DNA of 64,000 nucleotides from Bacillota bacterium (GTDB taxonomy: Bacteria; Bacillota_A; Clostridia; Christensenellales; Aristaeellaceae): positions 3,046-67,045 of the forward strand of contig JAEZSP010000012.1 in assembly GCA_023421735.1 (NCBI GenBank), read 5' to 3'. Below the pieces are notes generated by a model. That model searched no databases. It saw only the letters and a program-made list of their open reading frames with translations, and had not been told where the DNA came from. The position numbers and the translations under genes are program-made. Position 1 is the first letter of the stretch. Each line of letters opens with the position of its first letter. Positions 16,250-25,372 of the stretch are shown one piece after another.

Positions 16250-17392
16250 ATGAACGAAGAAATGCAAATGACATTCGCGGGAATGGAACTGGCCGCAGAA
16301 ATTAAGCGCGCGGTCGACTCCATGGGCTTTGTGAAAGCAACGCCCGTGCAGGAAAAAACGATTCCCGTTTTACTCGAAGGCGCAGACCTGATCGTGCAGG
16401 CACCCACCGGCACGGGCAAGACCGGCGCGTTCGGCATTCCCATCGCCCAAATGGTTGAGGCCCGCGCGCGCTATGCGCAGGCGCTCATCCTCAGCCCGAC
16501 GCGTGAACTGGCAATCCAGACCACGCGCGTGCTTCAAAAGCTCATTCAATTCAAAAGGGGCGTTCGTATCGCCACGCTCTACGGCGGCGAGCGCATCGAA
16601 AAGCAGTTTTCCATCCTGCGCACGCGTCCGCAGATCATCGTCGCGACGCCCGGTCGGCTGATCGATCATTTGAAGCGTGGAACCGTCCGCCTCAATGGGG
16701 TACGGACGGTGGTTCTCGACGAGGCGGATCGCATGCTGGATATGGGCTTCCAGGAGGACCTGAACGAAATTCTCAGGACCGTGCCGGAAGCGCGCCAGAC
16801 GGTGCTCTTTTCCGCGACGCTTCCCAGAGGAATTCAGCAGATCGCCCGCAGCTATCAGCGCGATGCGCGGCATATCGTCATCCGACAGGATACGCTGACC
16901 GTCAAATCCGTTCGGCAATTCTACACCACCGTCAATAACGGCGCGAAGACGAGCGAGCTTCTCGCGCTTTTGAAGGGCACGGATCACGCGCTCTGTCTGG
17001 TATTTGTCAATACCAAGCGCATGGCGGACGCACTTTGCGAGGATCTGAAGCACCAGAATCTGCGTGCGGACGTGCTCCATGGGGACATCAACCAGCAGAA
17101 GCGGGAGCGGATTATGAACGCGTTCCGCGCCGGACGGCTCGATATCCTCGTAGCGACCGACGTCGCAGCCCGCGGGATCGACGTGCGCAACATCGATCTG
17201 GTCGTCAATTTCGACCTGCCTATGGACAGCGAAAGCTATGTCCACCGGATCGGCCGCACGGGGCGCGCGAACCAGACAGGTACCGCGCACACGCTGATCT
17301 ATCGGCGCGAGACGGGCAAGCTCATTGCCATCATGCGCGATACAAATGCGACGATTCGCAAGGCAACGCCCAATCTCGTCGCCGCTGTCTAG
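16250..17392 (+). CDS. DEAD-box ATP-dependent RNA helicase (core only)
   Basis: All helicase motifs are present in order: Q motif (KATPVQEKTIP), Walker A APTGTGKT, PTRELA, TPGR, DEAD, SAT, then domain 2 with LVFVNTK, ATDVAARGID and HRIGRTGR. At 380 residues the protein is a bare two-RecA core with almost none of the basic C-terminal tail of CshA/DeaD. It would unwind mRNA or ribosomal RNA structure. The stop codon lies inside the 16-bp end of an inverted-repeat element, so the short tail may have been created by that insertion. Confidence 0.93.
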   Translation: MNEEMQMTFAGMELAAEIKRAVDSMGFVKATPVQEKTIPVLLEGADLIVQAPTGTGKTGAFGIPIAQMVEARARYAQALILSPTRELAIQTTRVLQKLIQFKRGVRIATLYGGERIEKQFSILRTRPQIIVATPGRLIDHLKRGTVRLNGVRTVVLDEADRMLDMGFQEDLNEILRTVPEARQTVLFSATLPRGIQQIARSYQRDARHIVIRQDTLTVKSVRQFYTTVNNGAKTSELLALLKGTDHALCLVFVNTKRMADALCEDLKHQNLRADVLHGDINQQKRERIMNAFRAGRLDILVATDVAARGIDVRNIDLVVNFDLPMDSESYVHRIGRTGRANQTGTAHTLIYRRETGKLIAIMRDTNATIRKATPNLVAAV

Positions 17393-17554
17393 TAGTCCGC
17401 GAAGCCTAACCCCCGCGATATGGCTGGATCTTTTCCCACCCAGCTTTGTCGCCTTCCGCTTGACGTAACTCTGCTACGTCTGCGCTCCGGCTTCGCGCTG
17501 GACGGAAAAATCTCTGCGCCCTATCACCGATTCTTAGACTTCGTGGACTACTAG
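17389..17554. repeat. 166-bp inverted-repeat element overlapping a stop codon
   Basis: CTAGTAGTCCGCGAAG at 17389-17404 is mirrored by CTTCGTGGACTACTAG at 17539-17554 with one mismatch. Inside are further palindromes: GATCTTTTCC with GGAAAAATC, and GACGTA with TACGTC. A related piece (CTGCGTTCCGGCTTTGCGCC) occurs at about 17610-17630. The whole can fold back on itself like a MITE or intergenic repeat. It contains no gene. Confidence 0.65.
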
Positions 17555-17663
17555 CACTCCATCTTCAGACCCGCGTTTTCGACGATCCCTTTGTTCCTGA
17601 CTCTTGCGCCTGCGTTCCGGCTTTGCGCCCGGACATCGCTTCGTCATGGACAAAGTTCCGGCG

Positions 17664-17699
17664 AAAAAACCACCCTTTTGCATCTGGGGTGGTTTTTTT
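17664..17699. terminator. Bidirectional intrinsic terminator
   Basis: AAAAAACCACCC at 17664-17675 pairs with GGGTGGTTTTTT at 17687-17698. T runs follow on both strands, so it can end both the helicase transcript and the minus-strand polymerase gene. Confidence 0.85.
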
Positions 17700-17716
17700 A
17701 TGCTGATCTGAGGCAG

Positions 17717-19003
17717 TTATTCCGTCTCGCCGTCCTTATGACGCGAGTCCTTGCGCCGTCCAAGTCCGATCTCCTCGTTTTCCCGGAACCCGAGGGAGAG
17801 CACATCCGCACCGTGTTTGCGGCGCAGGCGGTCAACCGCGGCCTCTAATTGTTCCTGCCGCGCCCGATCGACCTTCCATTCCTGCGCCGGGTCGAAAAGC
17901 CCCGCGTCAAACAGACTCAACTGCTCCGCGATTTCATTTGCGGGCGTCAGATGGGTCACGCCTATGGTCAGGGCGCGAATCGGTGCCGCCTGTCCGACGC
18001 GCCAGTTTGTAGTAACGAGTCGCAGGGCAACCTCCTGAATTTCGTGCTGAAGGTATGTCGGGTGTTCGAGCGTCGTCTGGCGCGAAATGGTATGCAAATC
18101 CGGCGCCTTGATCTGTACCTGCACGACGCTCCCCTTTATATTCTGCCTGCGCAGCGACGTCGCCACGTCGTCCACCAGCGCGGCAAGTCCCATGTGTACC
18201 TCGTCCTGCGAAAGGAGATCGCGCTTGAAGGTCATCCCCCGACTGACGGATTTGACCACCTCCCGATCGCCATAGCGCCGAACCGGCTCCCGGTCAAGCC
18301 CGTTGGCGAACGTCCATAGCTGCCTGCCGCCCTTTCCGAGAAGCTGCGTGAGCTCCTTTTCACTGCGCTGCGCGAGATCGCCCACCGTGCGGATGTATTT
18401 TTTCTCCAACAGCGCGACCGCCGCATGACCTGCGTAGATCAAATGGGAAACCGGCAGCGGCCAGAGAATCTCTTTGTAGTTTTCAGGCGTGATGACGGTC
18501 GTCGCGTCCGGCTTTCTGTAGTCGCTGCCCATTTTTGCAAAAATCTTGTTGAAGGAAACGCCGACGGAAATGGTGATTCCGATCTCCGTGCGGATCCGCT
18601 CCCGCAGGGCGTCGGCGAGCGCGCACGCCGTCAATCCATAAAACGCCGGCGCACCGGTCAAATTGAGATACGATTCGTCGATGGATGCGGGTTCCACATA
18701 GTCCGTATAGGACAGATAGACTTGATTAACCTGTGCGGAAATATCCTCGTAAAACTTGTGGCGGGGCGGCATAAACACGATCCCCGGACACTTCTTCTTT
18801 GCCGCCCAAACGGTGTCAGTCGTCTTGACCCCGCACTTTTTTGCCAGTTCATTTTTCGCGACGACGATGCCCGTGCGGTTCTCAGGATCGCCCGCCACCG
18901 CCATGGGCACGTCTTTCAAATCGGGACGTTCCAGGCACTCGCACGAGGCATAAAAGTTATTGCAGTCGCAATGAAAGATTAACCGCCCCTTCCAAACATC
19001 CAT
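17717..19003 (-). CDS. dinB: Y-family translesion DNA polymerase (DinB/UmuC-like)
   Basis: The protein has the Y-family palm motifs: FHCDCNNFYASCECL with its catalytic Asp, and PASIDESYLNLT with the second acidic pair. It also has the GVSFNKIFAKMGSDYRKP segment, the helix-hairpin-helix thumb and the little finger. NNFYASCE is closer to the UmuC style than the usual DinB DAFFASVE. A QLSLF beta-clamp-binding motif lies near the C-terminus. It copies past DNA lesions with low fidelity. The ATG at 19003 (about 428 residues) is preferred because GGGAGGG sits 6 nt upstream; the frame is open to 19249. Confidence 0.88.
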   Translation of the reverse strand: MDVWKGRLIFHCDCNNFYASCECLERPDLKDVPMAVAGDPENRTGIVVAKNELAKKCGVKTTDTVWAAKKKCPGIVFMPPRHKFYEDISAQVNQVYLSYTDYVEPASIDESYLNLTGAPAFYGLTACALADALRERIRTEIGITISVGVSFNKIFAKMGSDYRKPDATTVITPENYKEILWPLPVSHLIYAGHAAVALLEKKYIRTVGDLAQRSEKELTQLLGKGGRQLWTFANGLDREPVRRYGDREVVKSVSRGMTFKRDLLSQDEVHMGLAALVDDVATSLRRQNIKGSVVQVQIKAPDLHTISRQTTLEHPTYLQHEIQEVALRLVTTNWRVGQAAPIRALTIGVTHLTPANEIAEQLSLFDAGLFDPAQEWKVDRARQEQLEAAVDRLRRKHGADVLSLGFRENEEIGLGRRKDSRHKDGETE

Positions 19004-19078
19004 CCCCATCCCTCCCTGAACGTCCTCTGCATTCCATTTCTCCGGCCATTCCGATTTTCCTGCGCCGCCTGCCGATTC

Positions 19079-19587
19079 GTGGCGAAACAATACATTCATG
19101 CCCGCGCGGCGGAGGGCAACTGCACGAAAATCCAGCGGTACATCATGGGCATCGGAACCTCCATCGGGCAGGGGGAGGCGTCCGCCTTTTGCGGCAACGA
19201 GACGGTGAACCTCATCCTCTCCGCTTTTCACGCGCAAGCCGCGCAACATGGGATCGCGCTCGCCGTCCAGGCGGATCTCCCCCCGGATCTCGGCCTGCCC
19301 GATCCCGATCTGTATGTCATCTTGTCAAACGCGCTCGAAAATGCCGTCCGGGCGACAGCGCCTGTAAAGGACCGTGAAAAAAGATCGCAGTCAACTCTCA
19401 TATCAAAAACGGCCAGTTCCTCATCGAGATCGCCAACCCGTTCGTGGGACAGATGATCGTCGAAGGCGGAGCGGTCGTTTCAGAAGGCCTTGGGACAAAG
19501 AGCATCGCGCTCATCGTGCAAAAACACGGCGGACTGTGTGACTTTGACGTGCGCGACTGCCTGTTCGTTTTGCGCATCATCCTCTGA
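19079..19587 (+). pseudogene. Remnant of a GHKL sensor histidine kinase
   Basis: Frame one (19079 to about 19375) contains the end of a dimerisation region and the ATPase N-box LYVILSNALENAVRAT, as in AgrC/VirS-type kinases. Homology then jumps to another frame at about 19380: IAVNSHIKNGQFLIEIANP, then the G2-like GLGTKSIALIVQKHGG, ending at TGA 19585-19587. So the ATPase domain is split by a frameshift, and the sensor part and H-box are missing. There is no partner response regulator. The 3' end overlaps the convergent MFS gene by 11 bp. Confidence 0.82.
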
Positions 19588-20818
19588 CGCCGCGCTTCGG
19601 CCCGGTTTCCGGCGTCAGGAATGCAAAGACGATCGACAGAAAAAACAGCGGAACGAAGACGAGCATCGCGTAGGTCTCGCCCACAGCACGCGTTGCGATC
19701 TGGAGAAGCGGCGATGTTAAAAACGAGCCGATGAACCCCGCGCCGTACGTGAGCGCGCTCGCACTCGAGACAAACGTGGGCGTCGCGCCTCGCAGCTCCG
19801 TCGTAATCGTCTGCGATGCGGGCGTGCGGAAATTGTTGGTAAACGCATAGAGGAACAGGAACAGCGCGATCAGCCAGGATTCTTTTGTTAAAATCGCGGC
19901 TGCTATGCACGCCGTACTGACCGTGAGGAAGGGCAAAATGACGATTTTGCGCCTGCCCAGTACGGTCGTCGCAATGCCGCCCAGAAATGTGCCCACCGCG
20001 CCGATGCCGATCGTAATGCCGACCACCGCAGAAGCGTCTACGTCGGAATAGCCGCGCACGTTCTGTAAAAATTGGGGCAGATAGGTTGTGATTCCGTTGG
20101 CGCCCATCATTCCAAGTCCCATAAACAGACAGAGCATCCACACATCCCGGCGGGTGATCGCATCCTTCATGTCCGTAAAGGCATTGATGACGCGCCCTTC
20201 CAGCGCGTTTTTCTCGCGGATGTGCGCGTTGAGCGTGTGATTGTCGCGCGCAAAGAGCAGCCAGGATAGAAACGCCGCGAAAAGAATGCCGCTCAGAAGC
20301 AGCATCACGAGCCGCCACGAATCTCCGAACGCGTGGAAAAGCGGCATCGTGCAGGTGTAGACGAGCGTCGTGACGCCGACGACCCCGAGCCCGTTCACCG
20401 TCATGAGTACGGGGCGCTCCCGGGGTGGGAACCAGGCGGCAACGATGGAATTCGTGCAGGAACCGCTCAGGCCGTGCCCCATGCCGGTCAAAACCCGCGC
20501 AGCGAGCAGCGCGGAAAAACGCGGCGCGAAAAAGCACGCGATCACGCCCAAAATCTCGATGCCAATTCCGATCAGCTGCGTTCGCCTAATGTCAATTTTG
20601 CGCAGCAGACTTGGGCCGACAAACATGAAGACGCCCATCGCGAGGATGTGCACGGTGGAGGCGTAACCGGCGGTCGCAATGTCCACCGAAAAATCCTTCG
20701 CCAGATATACGAGCATGGGCGATGTGATCAAAAACCCGATGTGCGTAAACGACGCACAGATTGCGAACAAAATCGCCATCACATACCGGTACCGTGGATA
20801 AAGCATCGTTTCATCCAT
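19577..20818 (-). CDS. MFS transporter (NarK/CynX-like group)
   Basis: This 413-residue membrane protein has twelve predicted helices in two halves with a central loop rich in charged residues (ARDNHTLNAHIREKNALEGR). It belongs to the major facilitator superfamily and resembles anion or sugar-acid carriers, but the substrate is not evident. The start MDETMLYPRYRYV is chosen because the helices begin there; the 60 upstream codons are unlike protein. It follows the nucleotide-sugar-like epimerase gene on the same strand after a terminator. Confidence 0.82.
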   Translation of the reverse strand: MDETMLYPRYRYVMAILFAICASFTHIGFLITSPMLVYLAKDFSVDIATAGYASTVHILAMGVFMFVGPSLLRKIDIRRTQLIGIGIEILGVIACFFAPRFSALLAARVLTGMGHGLSGSCTNSIVAAWFPPRERPVLMTVNGLGVVGVTTLVYTCTMPLFHAFGDSWRLVMLLLSGILFAAFLSWLLFARDNHTLNAHIREKNALEGRVINAFTDMKDAITRRDVWMLCLFMGLGMMGANGITTYLPQFLQNVRGYSDVDASAVVGITIGIGAVGTFLGGIATTVLGRRKIVILPFLTVSTACIAAAILTKESWLIALFLFLYAFTNNFRTPASQTITTELRGATPTFVSSASALTYGAGFIGSFLTSPLLQIATRAVGETYAMLVFVPLFFLSIVFAFLTPETGPKRGVRG

Positions 20819-20932
20819 GCGACCACCGCCTTTTTCTGCAAGTAGGTCACCAGTATAACGCATGCTTTCCACATTCTCAACGTGTCCGCAAAAACAATAA
20901 CTGAAAAGATCAATCAGCGCGCGAAAATGAAA

Positions 20933-20959
20933 ATCCCCTGTCCGGCCCGGACAGGGGAT
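20933..20959 (-). terminator. Terminator after the epimerase gene
   Basis: A perfect 13-bp stem (ATCCCCTGTCCGG with CCGGACAGGGGAT) and a 1-nt centre. On the minus strand it is followed by TTTCATTTT. It isolates the oxidoreductase operon from the MFS gene. Confidence 0.75.
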
Positions 20960-20970
20960 GGGGAAATGCG

Positions 20971-21822
20971 TCAGACCGTCTGTACCTCGTCGCGCCAATG
21001 ATGCGCGATCTGCCAGCCCAGAACGCGCTTCGCGCGCTCGTTGGACAGGAGCGTCTGGTAGTCGTCAATGGGAGTACGAAAGTCCGTCACATCCGGAAAC
21101 TCCGCATTCATGAGGTCGATGCTCCTGATGTCCATGCTCGTGTCGTCGGCCGCAAGGTTGAAAACCTGCGCGCCCAGGCCGTCCTTTTCGATCGCCAGTC
21201 GGCAGGCGACTGCGATGTCCCGCGCGTCGACGTAGCTCCAAAGGATGCCCCTTCGGACTTTCGGGTCGTGGATGAAGTCCGGGAACGCGCTGTATTTTTC
21301 AGGCGTGATGATGTTCCCAATCCGAAACGAAACGATCTGCATGCCGTGCCTGCGGTTCACCGCGCGCGCAATCTCCTCGCCCACGATTTTGCCGAGCCCA
21401 TAGGGATCCTCGGGCAATGTGGGATGATCCTCGTCCATCGGCACATACTGCGGTCCCCGCCCCGTTTTCGAAAACACAATGCCGTAGGTGCATTCGCTCG
21501 ATGCAACGACGGCCTTTTGAATGCCCAGCGCGTCCGCCGCTTCGAGGATGTTGTAGGTTGCCATCACGTTGTTGTGAAACGTGACCTCGTTGGGATGGCT
21601 GTAGGCCACGGGTATGGCCGCGAGGTGGACGACCGCGTCCGCCCCCGCGAGCATGCCGTAGCATTCGCCCAAATTGGTGAGATCCACCGTTAGATGGGGC
21701 GCAAGCGGCTTGTCCGGCTTGCGCGCGTCCACGCACAACACGTCGTAGCCCGATTCGAGAAAGTGACGGACGACGTGCGGCCCGAGTAACCCGGCGGTTC
21801 CCGTAATGACGACTTTTTTCAT
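20971..21822 (-). CDS. NAD-dependent epimerase/dehydratase (extended SDR)
   Basis: This 283-residue extended short-chain dehydrogenase begins MKKVVITGTAGLLGPHVVRHF, with the GxxGxxG NAD motif. It has a DAVVHLAA strand, the catalytic Ser in VASSECTYG and the YGLGK catalytic Tyr/Lys pair. Family members epimerise or oxidise nucleotide sugars or uronates. Uronate dehydrogenase-like enzymes share this size and pattern, but I cannot settle the substrate. The ATG at 21822 has AAAGGAG 8 nt upstream. It is the last gene of a minus-strand run of five NAD(P)-dependent or hydrolytic genes. Confidence 0.85.
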   Translation of the reverse strand: MKKVVITGTAGLLGPHVVRHFLESGYDVLCVDARKPDKPLAPHLTVDLTNLGECYGMLAGADAVVHLAAIPVAYSHPNEVTFHNNVMATYNILEAADALGIQKAVVASSECTYGIVFSKTGRGPQYVPMDEDHPTLPEDPYGLGKIVGEEIARAVNRRHGMQIVSFRIGNIITPEKYSAFPDFIHDPKVRRGILWSYVDARDIAVACRLAIEKDGLGAQVFNLAADDTSMDIRSIDLMNAEFPDVTDFRTPIDDYQTLLSNERAKRVLGWQIAHHWRDEVQTV

Positions 21823-21844
21823 GTCAGGCACTCCTTTTTGCGCG

Positions 21845-22792
21845 CTATGCGAGCGCCTCGTCGATTTTTTTCAGCACGTCGTCGGGAAGGACGAGGCCCG
21901 AGGCGGCCGCGTTCTGCTCGATCTGCGCCGGTCTGCTTGCGCCGACGAGCGCGCTGGAGACATTGGGCTGCCGGAGCACCCACGCGAGCGCGAGCCGCGC
22001 CATGGGCACGCCCATCTCGTCCGCAATGTCGGCAATCTTGCGCACCTTCACAAACGTTTCCTCGTTCATGAACCGTCCGATGAACTGGTTCATCCGGTCG
22101 TTGGCCGCGCGGCTGTCCGCAGGAATGTCGCCCAGCTTTTTGTACTTGCCGGTCAAAAGCCCCTGCGCGAGCGGAGAGAACACCACCTGACCCACGCCGT
22201 GCTTTTCGCTCACCGGGATAACCTCCCGCTCGATGTCGCGGTGCAGCATGCTGTATTGCGGCTGATTGACCACGAACCGATCCAGAAGGCGCCGGTCCGC
22301 CACATGCATGGCCTCTTCAATCTGCGCGGCGCTCCATTCGCTGATGCCGGCGTACAGAACTTTGCCTTGCCGGATCAGATCGTCAAACGCGCGCATCGTC
22401 TCCTCGACGGGCGTGTTCGGGTCGTATCGGTGGCAGTAAAGGATGTCCACATAGTCGTGTCCCAGTCGCTTCAGGCTCGCGTGCGCCTGCTCGAAGATGT
22501 GTTTGCGCGAAAGTCCGCGGTCGTTCGGTCCGTCGCCCATGGGGAAGTATACCTTCGTCGCGAGGACGTAGGAACTCCTGTCGTACTTGCCAAGCGCCTT
22601 GCCGACCACCTTTTCCGCCTCGCCGCGGTTATACACGTTTGCAGTATCGAAAAAGTTGATGCCCAGGTCATATGCCGTTTCAATGGTCTTGATCGCCGTT
22701 TCGTCGCCGACCCCGTTTCCGTATGTCAGCCAACTGCCGAGGCTGATTTCACTGACCTTCAGGCCAGTTTTTCCTAATCTGCGATAATTCAT
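21845..22792 (-). CDS. Aldo/keto reductase (KCNAB/YghZ-like)
   Basis: This TIM-barrel aldo/keto reductase of 315 residues starts MNYRRLGKTGLKVSEISLG. The catalytic tetrad is visible as Asp and Tyr in FFDTANVYNRG, Lys in VLATKVYFP and His in ILYCHRYDPN. The C-terminal NADP site includes the VSSALVGASRP segment. It reduces an aldehyde or ketone with NADPH. The start follows AAAAGGAG. It lies 13 bp from a second aldo/keto reductase, with which it shares only moderate similarity. Confidence 0.9.
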   Translation of the reverse strand: MNYRRLGKTGLKVSEISLGSWLTYGNGVGDETAIKTIETAYDLGINFFDTANVYNRGEAEKVVGKALGKYDRSSYVLATKVYFPMGDGPNDRGLSRKHIFEQAHASLKRLGHDYVDILYCHRYDPNTPVEETMRAFDDLIRQGKVLYAGISEWSAAQIEEAMHVADRRLLDRFVVNQPQYSMLHRDIEREVIPVSEKHGVGQVVFSPLAQGLLTGKYKKLGDIPADSRAANDRMNQFIGRFMNEETFVKVRKIADIADEMGVPMARLALAWVLRQPNVSSALVGASRPAQIEQNAAASGLVLPDDVLKKIDEALA

Positions 22793-22805
22793 GGTTTTTC
22801 TCCTT

Positions 22806-23774
22806 TTATCTGTTATAGGCGAATCGCGTTCCCGCGAGGCTCTTCCAAACGAGATCGCATGCTTCGAGGACATCCGCCGAGAGCGGATCGCCTTCCAGCG
22901 CCGCGATATTCTGCTCGATCTGCGAAAGCTTGCTTACGCCGCTGATGATGCTCGTCACCTGCTCCTGCGCCGCGCACCACTTGAGCGCCAGCTGCAAAAT
23001 GGTCATGCCGTTCTCGGCCGCAATCCGCGTCAGTTTCTCCACTGCCGCAAAGTTTTCATCCGACCAGTAGCGGTCGTAGTATCCGGCGTTATTTGCAAAT
23101 CGCGTGTTCGAAGCGGGCGTACCCGGCTTGTGTTTGCCGGCGAGCAGCCCGCCCGCGATGGGGTTGTAAATCGCCATCCCCGTCTTGTGCGCCCTGAGAA
23201 ACGGCACGAGTTCCGCCTCGACGCCGCGCGTAATGGGATTATAGACGTTTTGGGTGATGACGGGGGCGATGTAGCCGTGCCTGTCGCAGGCGGCGAGGAT
23301 GTCCGCCATCTGCCATGCGGCATAGTTGCTCACGCCCACGTAGCGCACCTTGCCGGAACGCACAAGCTGCGTCATTGCGTCGAGCGATTCTTCGATGTTC
23401 GTGTCGTAATCGGGGGCGTGCATGTAATAGATGTCGATGTAGTCGGTGTCCAGTCGCTCAAGGCTCTTGTCCACGGCCAAAAAGATGTTGCACCGGTTCA
23501 GTCCCGCCTCGTTGGGGTCGTCGCCCATCTGCCCGCGCACCTTGGTGGCCAGAATGATCTTTTCGCGCCGTCCCTTCAGGCCTTTTCCGACGATCCTTTC
23601 GCTCTCGCCCTGCACGTAGACGTTCGCCGTGTCAAAGAAATTGACGCCGTGCGCAAAGGCACAGTCCATGATGGAGAGGCTGTCCGCCTCGCCCGTCTGA
23701 CCTCCGAACATCATGGTGCCCAGGCAGACGCGCGATACCTGAACGGATGTCCCCGGTAGTTTGCGATATTCCAT
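22806..23774 (-). CDS. Aldo/keto reductase
   Basis: The 322-residue product begins MEYRKLPGTSVQVSRVCLGTMMFGG and has the tetrad Asp/Tyr (FFDTANVYVQG), Lys (ILATKVRGQ) and His (IYYMHAPDYD). It is a typical NADPH-dependent aldo/keto reductase related to enzymes of sugar, uronate or glyoxal metabolism. SD GGAGGG precedes the start. It is in an operon with another aldo/keto reductase, two SDR proteins and a membrane-anchored hydrolase, suggesting a shared carbonyl or sugar-acid pathway. Confidence 0.9.
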   Translation of the reverse strand: MEYRKLPGTSVQVSRVCLGTMMFGGQTGEADSLSIMDCAFAHGVNFFDTANVYVQGESERIVGKGLKGRREKIILATKVRGQMGDDPNEAGLNRCNIFLAVDKSLERLDTDYIDIYYMHAPDYDTNIEESLDAMTQLVRSGKVRYVGVSNYAAWQMADILAACDRHGYIAPVITQNVYNPITRGVEAELVPFLRAHKTGMAIYNPIAGGLLAGKHKPGTPASNTRFANNAGYYDRYWSDENFAAVEKLTRIAAENGMTILQLALKWCAAQEQVTSIISGVSKLSQIEQNIAALEGDPLSADVLEACDLVWKSLAGTRFAYNR

Positions 23775-23839
23775 CCGGAACCCTCCTCTTTTTGTCTTTT
23801 GTTTCTATATACCCCAAATTGCAATGTGGGAAGCGCGGA

Positions 23840-24634
23840 TCATCTCGATATGAGCCGCTCTCTGCGCATCCGCGCCGTCATGAACCGCCACATGGTCTTT
23901 GCGTTCGTCAGCCAGACGATGTGCGCGTCGTTTTTCGTATTTGCCAGCATCCGCGGGATGAAAAACCGCGCGACCGTCTCGGGCCGATCGCCGATGGAGT
24001 TAAAAACCTTCACAAATCGCGCATCCCGCATCACCTCGGAAGTCTTCCCGTCCGGTGCTTTGGTGATAAAATCAGTCAGCATCATGCCGGGTGACAGTCG
24101 GCCTGCGATGACGCCCGTCCCCGCCAGCTCCTTTGCGAGACCCTTCATGAAATACGTGAGCGAGCGCTTGGTTGTGCCATATAGGATTGTCTTTTTCTGG
24201 ATCATGTCGTTTGAACCCAGCCCCTCCATGCTGTAGATGGCGCCGTGCCCTTGCCGGATCATTTCGGAGGCCGCAACCTGGGAACCGTAGATCATACCGA
24301 TGATGTTCGTGCGGATCACATTTTCCGTCGCGGCTTCGCCCGTTTCCCACGAAAATGCGTGCGGCGTGTTCTGCCCTGCGTTGTTGATCCAAATATCGAT
24401 TTCGCCCCAATGCCCGGCGGACGCATCCCATAGGCGTTTCAGGCTCTGGCGATCCTGCACGTCGCACGCAACGTAGATGTACTTGCCCGGGTAGGAAGAC
24501 AGCGCGGCTTCCGCCGCACCGGATAGCGCGTCTCCCCGTCCGGAGAGCGTAACCCGGCATCCGGCGTTCAGAAATTCCGTTGCCATGCAAAGGCCGATCC
24601 CCCGCGTGCTCCCGGTAATGACGACATTTTTCAT
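23840..24634 (-). CDS. Short-chain dehydrogenase (NYC1/NOL-like SDR)
   Basis: This 264-residue classical SDR has the cofactor motif TGSTRGIGLCMATEFLNAG, NNAGQN, the catalytic Ser in AIYSMEGLGS and the YGTTK Tyr/Lys pair. The N-terminal wording and length resemble the bacterial relatives of plant chlorophyll b reductase, a similarity only and not evidence of that reaction. The C-terminal tail is basic (MWRFMTARMRRERLISR). The start follows AAGGAG. It is 9 bp downstream of the hydrolase gene on the same transcript. Confidence 0.8.
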   Translation of the reverse strand: MKNVVITGSTRGIGLCMATEFLNAGCRVTLSGRGDALSGAAEAALSSYPGKYIYVACDVQDRQSLKRLWDASAGHWGEIDIWINNAGQNTPHAFSWETGEAATENVIRTNIIGMIYGSQVAASEMIRQGHGAIYSMEGLGSNDMIQKKTILYGTTKRSLTYFMKGLAKELAGTGVIAGRLSPGMMLTDFITKAPDGKTSEVMRDARFVKVFNSIGDRPETVARFFIPRMLANTKNDAHIVWLTNAKTMWRFMTARMRRERLISR

Positions 24635-24643
24635 AAACGCTCC

Positions 24644-25372
24644 TTACGATTCATGCCCGTTCATGATAAAATCCCGGATCGCTTCCACGGCGATGTCCTG
24701 CTGCGCCTCTCGCGAAATGGTCGCGTCCGGATCGCCCCGCTGCTTGCCGTAGTTGCCGAATTGGGCGTGGTTCCCGCCCTGGATGACGACGATGTTCTCG
24801 GTATAATCGATCTTCTTTTCAACGCTTGTGTTGAACGTGCCGTAGACGGTCAGCGCCTTTTCGGGCGGATAGCTGCCGTATACATACGCCCCAAGAAGGA
24901 TCAGTCCTTCAACCTTGTCCGGGTTCTTCGACGCATAATCGCTGGCCATCGCGCCGCCCATGGAATGCCCGCCGACGTACCAGTTTGTGATCTCAGGGTG
25001 ATCTGCCATGACAGCGTTTGCCGCTTTTACATTGAAGATCGCCATGTTGAACGGCATTTTGACCAAAATACAGGTAATCCCGCAGGCGGATTTGATCTTT
25101 TCGAGGATGGGCAGATAGGCCGTGTATTCCACCTTGGCGCCGGGATAAAAAATCAGCGCGGTATCGCTCGCGGCTGCCGGCGACAAGATGATCGTATCCT
25201 TCTCGACGCGCAGCCTGGTATCCGTCGCCAGTACGGCAACAGCCACGTCGTCTGCTCTGTAATAATCTGAGACATAGAGGAAAAAGGCACCCGATAAGAG
25301 CGCAATCAGCGACGCGATCGGGATCAGCGTCATTCTTCGTTTTTGATTCACTTCATCACGTCCATTCTTCAT
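24644..25372 (-). CDS. Membrane-anchored alpha/beta hydrolase
   Basis: This protein of about 242 residues has one N-terminal membrane helix (LIPIASLIALLSGAFFLYV) and an extracytoplasmic alpha/beta-hydrolase domain. The nucleophile elbow is GGHSMGGA and a late histidine is in IQGGNHAQFG, with a candidate acid between them. It may be an esterase or dienelactone hydrolase-like enzyme; the substrate is unknown. The precise start is uncertain: an ATG at 25372 lacks a good SD and a GTG at 25351 is an alternative. It heads the minus-strand operon. Confidence 0.75.
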   Translation of the reverse strand: MKNGRDEVNQKRRMTLIPIASLIALLSGAFFLYVSDYYRADDVAVAVLATDTRLRVEKDTIILSPAAASDTALIFYPGAKVEYTAYLPILEKIKSACGITCILVKMPFNMAIFNVKAANAVMADHPEITNWYVGGHSMGGAMASDYASKNPDKVEGLILLGAYVYGSYPPEKALTVYGTFNTSVEKKIDYTENIVVIQGGNHAQFGNYGKQRGDPDATISREAQQDIAVEAIRDFIMNGHES

